Shown: positions 36,138 to 46,748 of the stretch, one piece after another | Numbering within the stretch: position 1 is the first letter of the stretch | How the letters are laid out: the number at the start of each line of letters is the position of its first letter | Origin: Hydrogenophaga crocea | Lineage (GTDB): Bacteria > Pseudomonadota > Gammaproteobacteria > Burkholderiales > Burkholderiaceae_C | Direction of reading: 5' to 3' | DNA length: 64,000 nt | Assembly (NCBI RefSeq): GCF_011388215.1 | Contig: NZ_CP049989.1 | Coordinates: 3,906,001 to 3,970,000, forward strand | Translations under genes and position numbers: made by a program | Notes under the pieces: model-generated | What the model was told of the DNA's origin: nothing | What the model saw: only the letters and a program-made list of their open reading frames with translations | The model's database searches: none

Positions 36138-36815
36138 ATGACCACCTTCCGCATCGCCCCGTCCATCCTCTCGGCCGACTTCGCCCGCCTGGGCGAGGAG
36201 GTCCGCCACGTCGTCGCCGCGGGCGCCGACTGGATCCACTTCGACGTGATGGACAACCATTACGTGCCCAACCTCACCTTCGGCCCCATGGTGTGCCAGG
36301 CGCTCAAGCCGCACGCGAAGAAGCCCGACGGCACGCCGGCCCCGATCGACGTGCACCTGATGGTGCAGCCCGTGGACGCGCTGGCCCAGGCCTTCGCCGA
36401 CGCCGGCGCCGACCTCATCAGCTTCCACCCCGATGCGAGCACCCACGTGCACCGCAGCGTGCAGGCCATCAAGGCGCGCGGCCTCAAGGCCGGCCTCACC
36501 TTCAATCCCGGCGCGCCGCTCGACGTGCTCGACTGGCTGATCGACGACATCGACCTGATCCTGATCATGAGCGTGAACCCGGGCTTCGGCGGCCAGGGCT
36601 TCATCGACTCGGCGCTGCGCAAGATCGAGCAGGCGCGCAAGCGCATCGAGGCCAGCGGCAAGGACATCCGCCTCGAGGTCGACGGCGGCATCAAGCCCGA
36701 CAACATCCGCCGCGTGGCCGACGCGGGCGCCGACACCTTCGTGGCCGGCAGCGCGATCTTCGGCAAGCCCGACTACAAGGCCGTGATCGACCAGATGCGC
36801 GCGGCGCTCGGATGA
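36138..36815 (+). CDS. rpe: Ribulose-phosphate 3-epimerase
   Basis: Interconverts ribulose-5-phosphate and xylulose-5-phosphate in the pentose phosphate and Calvin cycles. The 225-residue TIM barrel starts [19 protein letters not shown] with the metal/active-site Asp in [44 protein letters not shown] and [11 protein letters not shown] follow. The catalytic aspartates are in DVMD and DGGI. It overlaps gph by 4 nt (ATGA). Confidence 0.97.
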   Translation: MTTFRIAPSILSADFARLGEEVRHVVAAGADWIHFDVMDNHYVPNLTFGPMVCQALKPHAKKPDGTPAPIDVHLMVQPVDALAQAFADAGADLISFHPDASTHVHRSVQAIKARGLKAGLTFNPGAPLDVLDWLIDDIDLILIMSVNPGFGGQGFIDSALRKIEQARKRIEASGKDIRLEVDGGIKPDNIRRVADAGADTFVAGSAIFGKPDYKAVIDQMRAALG

Positions 36816-37483
36816 TCGGGCGCATCCAGGCCCTCATGGTCGACCTCGACGGCACGATGGTCGACACGCTCGGTGACTTCGACGCCGCCCTCAACCGCAC
36901 CCTGGCCGACCTCGCGCGCCCCCCGGTGGCACGCGCCGACATCGAGCGCATGGTGGGCAAGGGCTCGATGCACCTGATCCGCTCGGCACTGCAGCACGGC
37001 GGGCTCGACGCCGAGGCCGCGCAGTCGCTGCTCGATCGGGCCTGGGCCCGCTACCAGGCGCACTACCAGGCGGTCAACGGCCAGCACAGCGCGGTCTACC
37101 CGGGCGTGGCCGAAGGCCTGGCGGCGCTGGCCGCGCGCGGGCTGCCGCTGGCCTGCCTCACCAACAAGCCGCTGGCCTTCGCGCGCGAGCTGCTGGCGCG
37201 CAAGGGCCTGGCCGGGCACTTCCGGCACGTGTTCGGCGGCGACAGCTTCGCGCGCAGCAAGCCCGACCCGCTGCCGCTGATCGAGACCTGCCGCGCGCTG
37301 GGCACCGCGCCTGCGAACACGCTGATGGTGGGCGATTCGCTCAACGACGCGCAGGCCGCGCGCGCCGCCGGCTGCCCGGTGGTGCTGGTGCGCTACGGCT
37401 ACAACCACGGCGAGCCGATCGCACACGCCCCGCACGACCGGCTCATCGATTCGCTGGCCGAGCTCGATGCGCTGATCGCCTGA
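36812..37483 (+). CDS. gph: Phosphoglycolate phosphatase
   Basis: A 223-residue HAD-superfamily phosphatase: the nucleophile Asp is in [16 protein letters not shown] gives the second motif and [14 protein letters not shown] the third. It removes 2-phosphoglycolate, a side product of rubisco or DNA repair. The pairing with rpe (4-nt overlap) and nearby trp genes is common in proteobacteria. It ends 6 nt from the convergent chalcone-isomerase-like gene. Confidence 0.95.
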   Translation: MIGRIQALMVDLDGTMVDTLGDFDAALNRTLADLARPPVARADIERMVGKGSMHLIRSALQHGGLDAEAAQSLLDRAWARYQAHYQAVNGQHSAVYPGVAEGLAALAARGLPLACLTNKPLAFARELLARKGLAGHFRHVFGGDSFARSKPDPLPLIETCRALGTAPANTLMVGDSLNDAQAARAAGCPVVLVRYGYNHGEPIAHAPHDRLIDSLAELDALIA

Positions 37484-37489
37484 ACGCGC

Positions 37490-38098
37490 TCAGGGCTGCT
37501 TCTTGCCCACGCCCAGCAGCGCGTCCTTGAGCTGCCAGTCGGCCGGCTTGGGGCCGAGCCAGATGCGCAGCAGCGCATCGTAGAACTCGGGCTCCTTGAA
37601 GGGCTCGCCCTCGACCTGGCCGCGCACGGTGAGCACCGTGCCGGTGCCGGGCAGCCAGTCGACGGTGAAGGTGTCGCCCTTGTTGAGCTTCTTGTGGGCG
37701 GCAAAGATCTGGCTCATGCGCAGCACGCCCGGGATCAGCTTGGAAAACGCCGCGCGGTCCATGTTGTCCTCGATGCCGCGCGAGAACAGCTTGCCGAGCT
37801 CGGTGGCGTCGATGTCGCGCAGCATGGTGATGGTGATGCGCTTGGGCCCGGCCGTGCCCAGCACGCCCTCGGTCGTGGTGGCCTTGGCCGTCAGGTAGAG
37901 CCCGGCCGTGTAGACCTGGAACACCGCCTTGTAGCGAACACCCGCGCCGTTGAGCACCAGCGGACTGCCGCCCACCGTGGCGCGATCCTGCAGCGTCACG
38001 CCGGCGAGCTCCACGGGGGCGGCCAGCGCGGGCAGGCTGGCGAGCAGCGCGCCGCCAAGGACCAGCGCGCGCAGCGGGGAGAGGGGGTTGGGCACCAT
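37490..38098 (-). CDS. Exported chalcone-isomerase-like protein
   Basis: The 202-residue protein has a signal peptide (LRALVLGGALLASLPALAA, cleaved after about residue 27) and a chalcone-isomerase-like body: ELAGVTLQDRATVGGSPLVLNG, YKAVFQVYTAGLYL, ITITMLRDIDATELGKLFSRG. Bacterial members of this fold are periplasmic and do not make flavonoids; many bind fatty acids. A dyad GAACG-GT-CGTTC lies 23 nt upstream of the ATG, the pattern of TetR-type operators. It is divergent from the trp leader. Confidence 0.88.
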   Translation of the reverse strand: MVPNPLSPLRALVLGGALLASLPALAAPVELAGVTLQDRATVGGSPLVLNGAGVRYKAVFQVYTAGLYLTAKATTTEGVLGTAGPKRITITMLRDIDATELGKLFSRGIEDNMDRAAFSKLIPGVLRMSQIFAAHKKLNKGDTFTVDWLPGTGTVLTVRGQVEGEPFKEPEFYDALLRIWLGPKPADWQLKDALLGVGKKQP

Positions 38099-38120
38099 GA
38101 TCGGATTCGCCTCCAGAAGT

Positions 38121-38132
38121 GAACGGTCGTTC
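38121..38132. promoter_or_regulatory. TetR-type palindrome upstream of chalcone-isomerase-like gene
   Basis: GAACG-GT-CGTTC is a perfect 5-bp dyad with a 2-nt centre, the form seen in operators of many TetR-family regulators of acyl-CoA or fatty-acid genes. It lies in the gap between the minus-strand gene start (38098) and the trp leader promoter. The cognate regulator is not in the window. Confidence 0.35.
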
Positions 38133-38231
38133 GATTTCCTGCATTGTCCCGGCGCCTTGCGGGCTTGACCAGCGGGTAAGGCCCGAGGCGCGCGCGGTGG
38201 TGAACGGGCTTATCGGCCTGTCGCGGTGCTT

Positions 38232-38240
38232 TGTTATAGT
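38232..38240 (+). promoter_or_regulatory. Extended -10 promoter of the trp operon
   Basis: TGTTATAGT combines the extended -10 TGn element with the hexamer TATAGT. No good -35 hexamer lies at the usual distance, which an extended -10 can tolerate. Transcription would start near 38246-38249, at or just before the leader-peptide ATG, so the leader mRNA would have little or no 5' UTR. Confidence 0.6.
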
Positions 38241-38248
38241 GCGCCACC

Positions 38249-38332
38249 ATGTTTCGTCCCTGCACGCTCACCCTCGGCTCGCAGCCGCGCCATTTCGGCG
38301 GGGGAGCCTGGCCCTGGCGCAAGCCAGCCTGA
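38249..38332 (+). CDS. trpL: Putative trp operon leader peptide (TrpL-like), 27 aa
   Basis: A 27-codon frame (ATG 38249 to TGA 38330-38332) encodes MFRPCTLTLG... and ends GGGAWPWRKPA with Trp21 and Trp23, two Trp codons at 38309-38311 and 38315-38317 separated by one Pro codon. This is the classic design of a trp attenuator leader, in which ribosome stalling at Trp codons selects between alternative RNA stems. It starts about 8 nt after an extended -10 element, so it may be leaderless like the Sinorhizobium trpL. It is followed by hairpins before trpE at 38486. It is too short for ordinary gene calling. Confidence 0.7.
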   Translation: MFRPCTLTLGSQPRHFGGGAWPWRKPA

Positions 38333-38475
38333 ACGTGCACACCTCCCCCCGCGGGGACCGGCCGGGCGCCTGAGCGCCGCGCTTCTCCGCAACGCCCCCC
38401 GGCAGCGCGCCTGCCGGACCGACAGGAACCCCCGGCCCACCCGCTGCGCGCAGCGCCTCCGTGGCCCCGGACGGA
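38314..38475 (+). promoter_or_regulatory. trpE attenuator/leader region with successive hairpins
   Basis: Within the 153 nt between the leader stop and trpE there are several strong stems. CTGGC-GCAA-GCCAG (38314-38327) covers the second Trp codon. GGCGC-CTGA-GCGCC (38365-38378) is followed by a short TTCT. CCGGCAG-cgcgc-CTGCCGG (38399-38417) and a 14-nt palindrome (38442-38455) come next. TCCGT/ACGGA (38458-38475) hides the GGA before trpE. The GGCGC over the Trp codon can also pair with GCGCC of the later stem, giving the mutual exclusion expected of an attenuator. No long U-run is seen, so termination may be rho-dependent or translational. Confidence 0.5.
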
Positions 38476-38485
38476 TGGAACGAAC

Positions 38486-39985
38486 ATGATCACCGAACTC
38501 GAATTCAAGAGCCTCACCCAGCAGGGCTACAACCGCATCCCGCTGATGCTCGAGGCCTTCGCCGACCTCGAAACCCCGCTCTCCCTGTACCTCAAGCTCG
38601 CGCACGGCCGCGGCGACGGCCGCCACAGCTTCCTGCTCGAATCGGTGGTGGGCGGCGAGCGCTTCGGCCGCTACAGCTTCATCGGCCTGCCCGCGCGCAC
38701 CCTGCTGCGCGCCAGCGGCTTCGGTGCCGACGCGAAGACCGAGGTGGTGCGCGACGGCGAGGTGGTGGAGACGAACCGCGGCAACCCGCTCGACTTCATC
38801 GCCGCCTACCAGCAGCGCTTCAAGGTGGCGCTGCGGCCCGGCCTGCCGCGCTTTTGCGGCGGCCTGGCGGGCTATTTCGGCTACGACGCGGTGCGCCACA
38901 TCGAGAAGAAGCTCGAGCACAGCTGCCCGCCCGACACCCTGGGCTGCCCCGACATCCTGCTGCTGCAGTGCGAGGAGCTCGCGGTCATCGACAACCTGTC
39001 GGGCAAGCTCTACCTCATCGTCTACGCCGACCCGGGCCAGCCCGAGGCCTACAGCAACGCCAAGAAGCGGCTGCGCGAGCTCAAGGAGTCGCTCAAGTAT
39101 TCGGTGAGCGCGCCGCAGGTGAAGGCCACGCAGGCGCACCCGGCCGAGCGCGGCTTTGCCAAGGCCGACTACCTGGCCGCGGTGGAGCGCGCCAAGGAGC
39201 TCATCGCCGCGGGCGACTTCATGCAGGTGCAGGTGGGTCAGCGCATCCAGAAGCGCTACACCGAGTCGCCGCTGTCGCTGTACCGCGCGCTGCGCTCGCT
39301 CAACCCCTCGCCCTACATGTACTACTACCACTTCGGCGACTTCCACGTGGTGGGGGCGAGCCCGGAGATCCTGGTGCGCCAGGAGCACACCGACGAGGGG
39401 CAGAAGGTGACGATACGGCCGCTCGCGGGCACGCGCCCGCGCGGCGCCACGCCCGAGAAAGACAAGGCCACCGAGGTCGAACTCGTCAACGACCCCAAGG
39501 AGCGCGCCGAGCACGTGATGCTGATCGACCTCGCGCGCAACGACATCGGCCGCATCGCGAAGACCGGCAGCGTGAAGGTGACCGAGGCCTTCGTGGTCGA
39601 GCGCTACAGCCACGTGATGCACATCGTGAGCAACGTCGAGGGCATCCTCAACGACGGCATGACCAACATGGACGTGCTCAAGGCCACCTTCCCCGCGGGC
39701 ACGCTCACGGGCGCGCCCAAGGTGCACGCCATGGAGCTCATCGACCGGCTCGAGCCGGTCAAGCGCGGCATCTACGGCGGCGCCTGCGGCTACCTGAGCT
39801 ACGCGGGCGACATGGACGTGGCGATCGCCATCCGCACCGCGATCGTGAAGGACCAGACGCTGTACGTGCAGGCCGCGGCCGGCGTGGTCGCCGACTCGGT
39901 GCCCGAGATGGAGTGGCGCGAAACGGAGCACAAGGCGCGCGCGCTGCTGCGCGCGGCCGAACTGGTCGAGGAGGGTCTGGAATGA
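38486..39985 (+). CDS. trpE: Anthranilate synthase component I
   Basis: TrpE makes anthranilate from chorismate with ammonia supplied by TrpG. The 499-residue protein carries LLES at residues 50-53, the feedback-inhibition motif for tryptophan binding. Its catalytic domain contains [39 protein letters not shown] and VSNVEG with the expected metal/chorismate residues. It is not fused to TrpG. The ATG is preceded by a weak GGATGG site partly hidden in a hairpin. It overlaps trpG by 4 nt (ATGA). Confidence 0.98.
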   Translation: MITELEFKSLTQQGYNRIPLMLEAFADLETPLSLYLKLAHGRGDGRHSFLLESVVGGERFGRYSFIGLPARTLLRASGFGADAKTEVVRDGEVVETNRGNPLDFIAAYQQRFKVALRPGLPRFCGGLAGYFGYDAVRHIEKKLEHSCPPDTLGCPDILLLQCEELAVIDNLSGKLYLIVYADPGQPEAYSNAKKRLRELKESLKYSVSAPQVKATQAHPAERGFAKADYLAAVERAKELIAAGDFMQVQVGQRIQKRYTESPLSLYRALRSLNPSPYMYYYHFGDFHVVGASPEILVRQEHTDEGQKVTIRPLAGTRPRGATPEKDKATEVELVNDPKERAEHVMLIDLARNDIGRIAKTGSVKVTEAFVVERYSHVMHIVSNVEGILNDGMTNMDVLKATFPAGTLTGAPKVHAMELIDRLEPVKRGIYGGACGYLSYAGDMDVAIAIRTAIVKDQTLYVQAAAGVVADSVPEMEWRETEHKARALLRAAELVEEGLE

Positions 39986-40575
39986 GCGCGATCAAGGTCC
40001 TGATGGTGGACAACTACGACTCGTTCACCTTCAACATCGTGCAGTACCTGGGCGAGCTCGGCGCCGAGGTGACCGTGCTGCGCAACGACGAGGTCACGGT
40101 CGATGAACTGCAGGCCCGGCTCGACGCCGGCCGCATGGATCGGCTGGTGATCTCGCCCGGCCCGTGCTCGCCGGCCGAGGCCGGCATCTCGGTGCCGGCC
40201 ATCCGCCACTTCGCGGGCAAGCTGCCCATCCTCGGCGTGTGCCTGGGCCACCAGAGCATCGGCGCGGCCTTCGGCGGCACCATCGTGCGCGCGCAGCAGC
40301 TCATGCACGGCAAGACCAGCGAGATCACCACCACGCAGCGCGGCGTGTTCGCGGGCCTGCCCGAGCGCTTCACCGTGAACCGCTACCACTCGCTCGCGAT
40401 CCGCCGCGCCGACTGCCCGGCCGAGCTCGAGGTGACGGCCTGGACCGACGACGGCGAGATCATGGGCGTGAAGCACAAGAGCCTGGCCATCGAAGGCGTG
40501 CAGTTCCACCCCGAGAGCATCCTCACCGAACACGGCCACGCCATGCTGCGCAACTTCCTGGAGCAGGTCGCATGA
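39982..40575 (+). CDS. trpG: Anthranilate synthase component II (glutamine amidotransferase)
   Basis: A 197-residue class I glutamine amidotransferase with the triad Cys87 in GVCLGHQS, His176 and Glu178 in VQFHPESIL. It supplies ammonia to TrpE; it may be shared with para-aminobenzoate synthase as in other bacteria lacking pabA. It overlaps trpE and ltaE by 4 nt at each end, so all three are translationally coupled. Confidence 0.97.
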   Translation: MSAIKVLMVDNYDSFTFNIVQYLGELGAEVTVLRNDEVTVDELQARLDAGRMDRLVISPGPCSPAEAGISVPAIRHFAGKLPILGVCLGHQSIGAAFGGTIVRAQQLMHGKTSEITTTQRGVFAGLPERFTVNRYHSLAIRRADCPAELEVTAWTDDGEIMGVKHKSLAIEGVQFHPESILTEHGHAMLRNFLEQVA

Positions 40576-41648
40576 ACACCGTCGACCTGCGCAGCGACAC
40601 CGTCACCCAGCCCACCGCCGCCATGCGCGAGGCCATGATGGCCGCGCCGCTGGGCGACGACGTGTTCGGCGACGACCCCTCGGTGAACGCGCTGCAGGAG
40701 CAGATCGCTGCGCTCACCGGCAAGGAGGCCGCGCTGTTCATGAGCAGCGGCACCCAGAGCAACCTCTGCGGCATGATGGCCCACTGCGGTCGCGGCGACG
40801 AATACATCGTGGGCCAGAACGCCCACACCTACCGCTACGAAGGCGGCGGCGCTGCGGTGCTGGGCAGCATCCAGCCGCAGCCGCTCGCGCAGGACGCGCA
40901 AGGCCTCATGAAGCCCGCCGATGTCGAGGCCGCGATCAAGCCCGACGACCCGCACTTCGCGCGCACGCGGCTGCTCTGCCTGGAGAACACCTGGAACGGG
41001 CACGTGATGCCCGAGGCCTACCTGCGCGAGATGACCGCGCTTGCGCGCCGACACGGCCTGACGGTGCACCTGGACGGCGCGCGCGTGTTCAACGCGGCCG
41101 TGCACAACGCAGGCCCGGGCGGTGACCCGTTCGCGGCGCTGCGCGCCATCACCGACCTGTTCGACAGCGTGTCCGTGTGTTTCAGCAAGGGCCTGGGCGC
41201 GCCCGTGGGCTCGGCGCTGTGCGGCCCGCGCGAATTCATCGAGCGCGCGCGCCGCTGGCGCAAGATGGTGGGTGGCGGCCTGCGCCAGGCCGGCCTGCTC
41301 GCGGCCGCGGCCTCGCACGCGCTCGACCACCACGTGCACCGTCTGGCCGACGACCACGCGCTCGCGCAGCGCCTGGCGCACGGCCTGGCGGGCATCGACG
41401 GCCTGAGCGTGCGCTCGGCGCAGACCAACATCGTGTTCGTCGACGTGGCCGGCGGCCGCGGCCCCGACCTGCTCGCGCACCTGCAGCGCGACGGCGTGCT
41501 CGCCACCGGCCTGATCGGTGTGCGCTTCGTGACCCACCTGGGCGTGGACGCGCCCGGCATCGACCGCGCCATCGCGAGCGCGCGCGCGTTCTTCGACCAG
41601 GCCGAGCCCCAAGGCGCCGCGCAGGCGCGCGGCCCCGCCGTCTACTGA
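40572..41648 (+). CDS. ltaE: Low-specificity L-threonine aldolase
   Basis: A 358-residue PLP enzyme that cleaves threonine or allo-threonine to glycine and acetaldehyde. [12 protein letters not shown] at the N-terminus and [10 protein letters not shown] (167-176) are family signatures; the PLP lysine is Lys206 in [13 protein letters not shown]. It overlaps trpG by 4 nt, placing it inside the trp operon between trpG and trpD. Its link to tryptophan synthesis is unclear; glycine or serine supply is a possible reason. Confidence 0.95.
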   Translation: MNTVDLRSDTVTQPTAAMREAMMAAPLGDDVFGDDPSVNALQEQIAALTGKEAALFMSSGTQSNLCGMMAHCGRGDEYIVGQNAHTYRYEGGGAAVLGSIQPQPLAQDAQGLMKPADVEAAIKPDDPHFARTRLLCLENTWNGHVMPEAYLREMTALARRHGLTVHLDGARVFNAAVHNAGPGGDPFAALRAITDLFDSVSVCFSKGLGAPVGSALCGPREFIERARRWRKMVGGGLRQAGLLAAAASHALDHHVHRLADDHALAQRLAHGLAGIDGLSVRSAQTNIVFVDVAGGRGPDLLAHLQRDGVLATGLIGVRFVTHLGVDAPGIDRAIASARAFFDQAEPQGAAQARGPAVY

Positions 41649-41661
41649 GCCGGAGCGCGCC

Positions 41662-42318
41662 ATGCCCGAACTGCCGCAACTGCTCCTGTTCATCGCGGCC
41701 GGCTGGCTGCTCAACCTCACGCCCGGGCCCGATGTGCTCTACATCGTGAGCCACGGCCTGCGCAGCGGTGCGCGCGCGGGCACTGCGGCCGCGCTGGGCA
41801 TCGTGGCCGGCTGCTTCGTGCACGTGTTCGCCGCCGCCGCGGGCCTGAGCGCGCTGCTCGCCACCTCGGCCACCGCGTTCACCCTGGTGAAGTGGGTCGG
41901 CGCCGCCTACCTGCTGTGGATGGGTGTGAAGTTGCTGTTCTCGCGCGGTGGACGGCTCGACCTGGGCGCTGCCGCTGCGCCCGAGGCCACCGCGCGCCTC
42001 GACCTCTGGGCCATCTGGCGCCGCGGCTTCCTCACCAACGTGCTCAATCCCAAGGTGGCGCTGTTCTTCCTGGCCTTCGTGCCGCAGTTCATCCGGCCCG
42101 ACGCCGCACACCCCGCGCTCGCCTTTCTGTGGCTCGGCGTGCTGTTCAACCTGAATTCGTTGCCGATCAACCTCGGCTACGCCTGGCTCGCGGCCTGGGC
42201 CGCGCGGCGCGTGCACGCGTTGCAGCGCGCCATGGGTTGGATGGACCGCGCCGCCGGTCTGATGTTCATCGGCTTCGGCCTGCGCCTGGCGCTCGCCGAT
42301 CACCCCACGAAACCTTGA
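41662..42318 (+). CDS. LysE-family amino-acid exporter
   Basis: The 218-residue membrane protein starts [20 protein letters not shown] and has the RhtB/LysE hallmark [20 protein letters not shown] near residues 18-37, then [18 protein letters not shown] and [21 protein letters not shown] segments. Six hydrophobic stretches are seen. GGAG precedes the ATG by 7 nt. It lies between ltaE and trpD in the trp operon and may export threonine, homoserine or aromatic amino acids; the substrate is not known. A separate ArgO-type LysE member is encoded at 12569-13195. Confidence 0.9.
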   Translation: MPELPQLLLFIAAGWLLNLTPGPDVLYIVSHGLRSGARAGTAAALGIVAGCFVHVFAAAAGLSALLATSATAFTLVKWVGAAYLLWMGVKLLFSRGGRLDLGAAAAPEATARLDLWAIWRRGFLTNVLNPKVALFFLAFVPQFIRPDAAHPALAFLWLGVLFNLNSLPINLGYAWLAAWAARRVHALQRAMGWMDRAAGLMFIGFGLRLALADHPTKP

Positions 42319-42329
42319 GGAGACTTCGC

Positions 42330-43379
42330 ATGGTCCAACGCATCCACCACATCACGCCGCAGGAGGCCCTGCAGCGCACCATCGAGCACCGCGAGATCTT
42401 CCACGACGAGATGCTGCACCTCATGCGCCTCATCATGGGCGGCGAGATGTCGCCCGTGATGATGGCCGCGCTCATCACCGGCCTGCGCGTGAAGAAGGAA
42501 ACCATCGGCGAGATCACTGCGGCCGCGCAGGTGATGCGCGAGTTCTCGACCAAGGTGCACGTGGCCGACAAAACCCACCTGGTCGACATCGTGGGCACGG
42601 GCGGCGACGGCTCGCACACCTTCAACATCTCGACCTGCAGCATGTTCGTGGCCGCGGCCGCGGGCGCGCGCGTGAGCAAGCACGGCGGGCGCAGCGTGTC
42701 GAGCAAGAGCGGCAGCGCCGACGTGCTCGAAAGCCTGGGCGTGAACATCAACCTGACGCCCGAGCAGATCGCGCGCTGCATCGAGCAGGTGGGCGTGGGC
42801 TTCATGTTCGCGCCGAATCACCACCCGGCCATGAAGAACGTCGCGCCGGTGCGGCGCGAGCTGGGCATCAAGACCATCTTCAACATCCTGGGGCCGCTCA
42901 CCAACCCGGCCTCGGCGCCCAACATCCTCATGGGTGTGTTCCACCCCGACCTCGTGGGCATCCAGGTGCGCGCGCTGCAGCGCCTGGGCGCGGAGCATGC
43001 GCTCGTGGTGTACGGCCGCGACGGCATGGACGAGGTCTCGCTGGGCGCGGCCACCATGGTGGGCGAGCTGCGCAACGGCGAGATCGTCGAATACGAGATC
43101 CACCCCGAGGACTTCGGCATGACCATGGCGGGCAGCCGAGCGCTGCGCGTGGAAACGCCCGAGGCCTCACGCGCCATGCTGCTCGGCGTGCTCGAACGCC
43201 GCGACGACCCGGCCCTGAAGGCCGCGAGCGAGATCGTGGTGCTCAACGCGGGCGTGGCGCTGTACGCGGCCAACGTCGCCACCGACATCGGGGCGGGCAT
43301 TGCGCTGGCGCGCCGCACGCTCGAATCGGGCGCGGCCCTGGCCAAGCTCGAGCAGCTCAAGGCCTTCGCGGCCGCGTGA
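42330..43379 (+). CDS. trpD: Anthranilate phosphoribosyltransferase
   Basis: TrpD transfers phosphoribosyl from PRPP to anthranilate. The 349-residue protein has the glycine-rich PRPP loop GTGGDG at 89-94, the KHGGRS segment at 117-122 (usual KHGNRS), and [11 protein letters not shown]. The final [16 protein letters not shown] helix is also typical. GAGGAG precedes the ATG by about 7 nt. It is followed by trpC after 10 nt. Confidence 0.97.
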   Translation: MVQRIHHITPQEALQRTIEHREIFHDEMLHLMRLIMGGEMSPVMMAALITGLRVKKETIGEITAAAQVMREFSTKVHVADKTHLVDIVGTGGDGSHTFNISTCSMFVAAAAGARVSKHGGRSVSSKSGSADVLESLGVNINLTPEQIARCIEQVGVGFMFAPNHHPAMKNVAPVRRELGIKTIFNILGPLTNPASAPNILMGVFHPDLVGIQVRALQRLGAEHALVVYGRDGMDEVSLGAATMVGELRNGEIVEYEIHPEDFGMTMAGSRALRVETPEASRAMLLGVLERRDDPALKAASEIVVLNAGVALYAANVATDIGAGIALARRTLESGAALAKLEQLKAFAAA

Positions 43380-43389
43380 AGGAGCGGGC

Positions 43390-44190
43390 ATGAGCGACAT
43401 CCTGAACAAGATCGTGGCCACCAAGCGCGAGGAAGTGGCCGCCGCGAAGAAGAAGAAACCGCTCGAGGTGGTGCGGGCCGATGCCGAGAGTCGTGTGCTC
43501 ACGCGCGACTTCGTGGGCGCGCTGCGCGCCAAGATCGCGGCGGGCCAGGCCGCGGTGATCGCCGAGGTCAAGAAGGCCAGCCCGAGCAAGGGCGTGCTGC
43601 GCGAGAACTTCATTCCCGCCGACATCGCGCAGAGCTACGCCGATGGCGACGGCAAGGTCAGCGCGGCCTGCCTGTCGGTGCTCACCGACCGCCAGTACTT
43701 CCAGGGCTCACCCGATTTCCTCAAGCAGGCGCGCGCGAGCTGTGACCTGCCCGTGCTGCGAAAGGATTTCCTGGTCGACGCCTACCAGGTCTATGAGGCG
43801 CGCGCGATGGGCGCCGACGCCATCCTGCTGATCGCGGCCTGCCTCGACGACGCGCAGATGGCCGAGTTCGAGGCCATCGCGCGCTCGCTCGACATGGCGG
43901 TGCTGGTCGAGGTGCACGATGGCGACGAACTGCAGCGCGCGCTCAAGCTCAAGACACCGCTGGTGGGCGTGAACAACCGCAACCTGCGCACCTTCGAGGT
44001 CTCGCTCGACACCACGCTGGGCCTGCTGCCCGAGCTGCCGGCCGACCGGCTGCTCGTGACCGAGTCGGGCATTCTCACGCGCGCCGACGTGCAGACCCTG
44101 CGCGCGGCCGGCGTGAACGCCTTTCTGGTGGGCGAGGCCTTCATGCGCGCCGACGAGCCCGGCATGGCGCTGGCCGAACTGTTCGCATGA
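43390..44190 (+). CDS. trpC: Indole-3-glycerol phosphate synthase
   Basis: A TIM-barrel enzyme of 266 residues that closes the indole ring. The active-site lysines are in [10 protein letters not shown] (59-68) and [25 protein letters not shown] and [13 protein letters not shown] segments complete the site, with [10 protein letters not shown] near the end. It is a single-domain TrpC without the PRAI (TrpF) fusion seen in enterobacteria. trpF, trpB and trpA are not in the window. It overlaps ung by 4 nt. Confidence 0.97.
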   Translation: MSDILNKIVATKREEVAAAKKKKPLEVVRADAESRVLTRDFVGALRAKIAAGQAAVIAEVKKASPSKGVLRENFIPADIAQSYADGDGKVSAACLSVLTDRQYFQGSPDFLKQARASCDLPVLRKDFLVDAYQVYEARAMGADAILLIAACLDDAQMAEFEAIARSLDMAVLVEVHDGDELQRALKLKTPLVGVNNRNLRTFEVSLDTTLGLLPELPADRLLVTESGILTRADVQTLRAAGVNAFLVGEAFMRADEPGMALAELFA

Positions 44191-44876
44191 GGCTGACGCA
44201 CGCGGATCCCGCGCGCTGGCCGGTGGCCCCGGGCTGGGCGCCCGAGGTGGGCGCCTTCTTCGCCTCGCCGCGCGGCCAGGCGCTCACGCACTTCCTGCGG
44301 CAGCGGCTGCAGCAGGGCGCCACCATCTACCCGCCCGAGCCGTTGAGGGCCCTCGCGCTCACGCCGCCCGAGGCGGTGCGCGTGGTCATCCTGGGCCAGG
44401 ACCCGTACCACGGCCCGGGTCAGGCCGAGGGGCTGGCGTTCTCCGTGGCGCCCGGTGTGCCCTTTCCGCCCAGCCTGCGCAACATCTTCGTCGAGCGCCA
44501 GCGCGATCTGGGGCTGCAACCGCCCCTGAGCGGCTCGCTCAGGCCCTGGGCCCAACAAGGCGTTTTGCTGCTCAACACCTGTCTCACGGTCGAAGACGGA
44601 AAGCCCGCCAGCCATGCCGGTCAGGGTTGGGAAGCGCTCACTGATGCGATCATCGCCCGGGTGGCCGGGCAGCCAACGCCCACCGCTTTTCTGCTCTGGG
44701 GCGCGCACGCCCAGAAGAAGGCCGCGCTCGTTGGCGGCCAGCACCGCGTCTTCATGGCCAACCACCCCTCGCCCTTGTCGGCACGCCGCGGGCCTGTGCC
44801 TTTCATCGGCTGCGGGCATTTCGGCCTGGTCAACCAGTGGCTGGCGGGGCAGGGACGGCCCGCGATCGATTGGTAA
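44187..44876 (+). CDS. ung: Uracil-DNA glycosylase
   Basis: A family 1 UDG of 229 residues that removes uracil from DNA. The water-activating Asp72 is in [16 protein letters not shown] and His193 lies in [11 protein letters not shown], the leucine-loop motif; [14 protein letters not shown] is the third hallmark. It overlaps the trpC stop by 4 nt (ATGA), a common trp-ung arrangement in Comamonadaceae. Sequence after its stop leads into the tRNA promoter. Confidence 0.96.
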   Translation: MRLTHADPARWPVAPGWAPEVGAFFASPRGQALTHFLRQRLQQGATIYPPEPLRALALTPPEAVRVVILGQDPYHGPGQAEGLAFSVAPGVPFPPSLRNIFVERQRDLGLQPPLSGSLRPWAQQGVLLLNTCLTVEDGKPASHAGQGWEALTDAIIARVAGQPTPTAFLLWGAHAQKKAALVGGQHRVFMANHPSPLSARRGPVPFIGCGHFGLVNQWLAGQGRPAIDW

Positions 44877-44908
44877 CGTGCGGGATCTGGCCGACCGACA
44901 TTTTTCCA

Positions 44909-44917
44909 TGGCATAAT
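44909..44917 (+). promoter_or_regulatory. Probable promoter of the tRNA-tuf operon
   Basis: TGGCATAAT is an extended -10 element (TGn plus CATAAT), 15 nt upstream of tRNA-Tyr. No strong -35 is seen at 17 nt. G/C-rich sequence (CGTCGGC) right after it could be a discriminator under stringent control, as common for tRNA genes. Confidence 0.5.
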
Positions 44918-44932
44918 CGTCGGCTGCGCTAC

Positions 44933-45018
44933 GGAGGGGTGCCCGAGTGGCTAAAGGGGGCAGACTGTAAATCTGTTGGCTTACGCCTACGCTGGTTCGA
45001 ATCCAGCCTCCTCCACCA
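44933..45018 (+). tRNA. tRNA-Tyr (anticodon GTA)
   Basis: An 86-nt cloverleaf with a 7-bp acceptor (GGAGGGG/CTCCTCC), the long variable arm of type II tRNAs, a T-arm GCTGG-TTCGAAT-CCAGC, anticodon loop CTGTAAA with GTA at 44967-44969, and encoded CCA. It heads the cluster Tyr-Gly-Thr-tuf. Confidence 0.97.
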
Positions 45019-45047
45019 AGCGCGATCCGAATGGCATGTCAGCCCGG

Positions 45048-45121
45048 GCGGGAGTAGTTCAATGGTAGAACCCCAGCCTTCCAAGCTGATGACGCGGGTT
45101 CGATTCCCGTCTCCCGCTCCA
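45048..45121 (+). tRNA. tRNA-Gly (anticodon TCC)
   Basis: A 74-nt cloverleaf: acceptor GCGGGAG/CTCCCGC, anticodon loop CTTCCAA with TCC at 45080-45082, T-loop GGGTTCGATTCCC and encoded CCA. It lies 29 nt after tRNA-Tyr. Confidence 0.97.
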
Positions 45122-45178
45122 TGCCGGCCGGGTGTTGTTTGAATGGTTTTCGAGCATCGGGCGCGTGCCCGGTGCTTC

Positions 45179-45253
<75 letters not shown>

Positions 45254-45305
45254 GTTGCTTGATCGTTGATCGGTATTTCGGCAATTTCGTTTTTGGAGCT
45301 GAAAA

Positions 45306-46496
<1,191 letters not shown>

Positions 46497-46526
46497 TCGC
46501 CTGGGCAACCAGGGCAACAGCCGCGT

Positions 46527-46602
46527 AGGGGTATAGCTCAATTGGCAGAGCGTCGGTCTCCAAAACCGAAGGTTGGGGGTTCGATTCCCTCTGCCCCTGC
46601 CA
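46527..46602 (+). tRNA. tRNA-Trp (anticodon CCA)
   Basis: A 76-nt cloverleaf: acceptor AGGGGTA/TGCCCCT, anticodon loop CTCCAAA with CCA at 46560-46562, T-loop GGGGGTTCGATTCCCTC, encoded CCA. It lies 30 nt after tuf. Its proximity to secE-nusG matches the betaproteobacterial arrangement. Confidence 0.97.
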
Positions 46603-46652
46603 CCTGACAGGAACCGCATCCGTCCGATCCGATCACCTGTTTCGTGGATCAC

Positions 46653-46719
46653 AAGCCCACCGAAGTCGCTGAGACCTCTGGTGGGCTTGCGTGTCTCATG
46701 CCCCCGGGGTGCGCACCCC
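46653..46719 (+). promoter_or_regulatory. Tandem stem structures between tRNA-Trp and secE
   Basis: AAGCCCACC (46653-46661) pairs with GGTGGGCTT (46680-46688) over an 18-nt loop, followed by a perfect palindrome GGGGTGCGCACCCC (46706-46719). They lie 50 nt after tRNA-Trp and before secE (46749). The first ends in a short GCGTGTCT and may partly terminate the tRNA transcript. No firm promoter for secE is seen in the 146-nt gap. Confidence 0.4.
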
Positions 46720-46748
46720 GCGGTCCGAACAACCATCGTCTGAATCTC

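Noticed and set aside
38119..38373. 84-codon frame overlapping the trp leader
   Set aside because: It lies in another frame over the leader, has no ribosome-binding site and no similarity; the 27-codon frame with Trp codons fits the position better.
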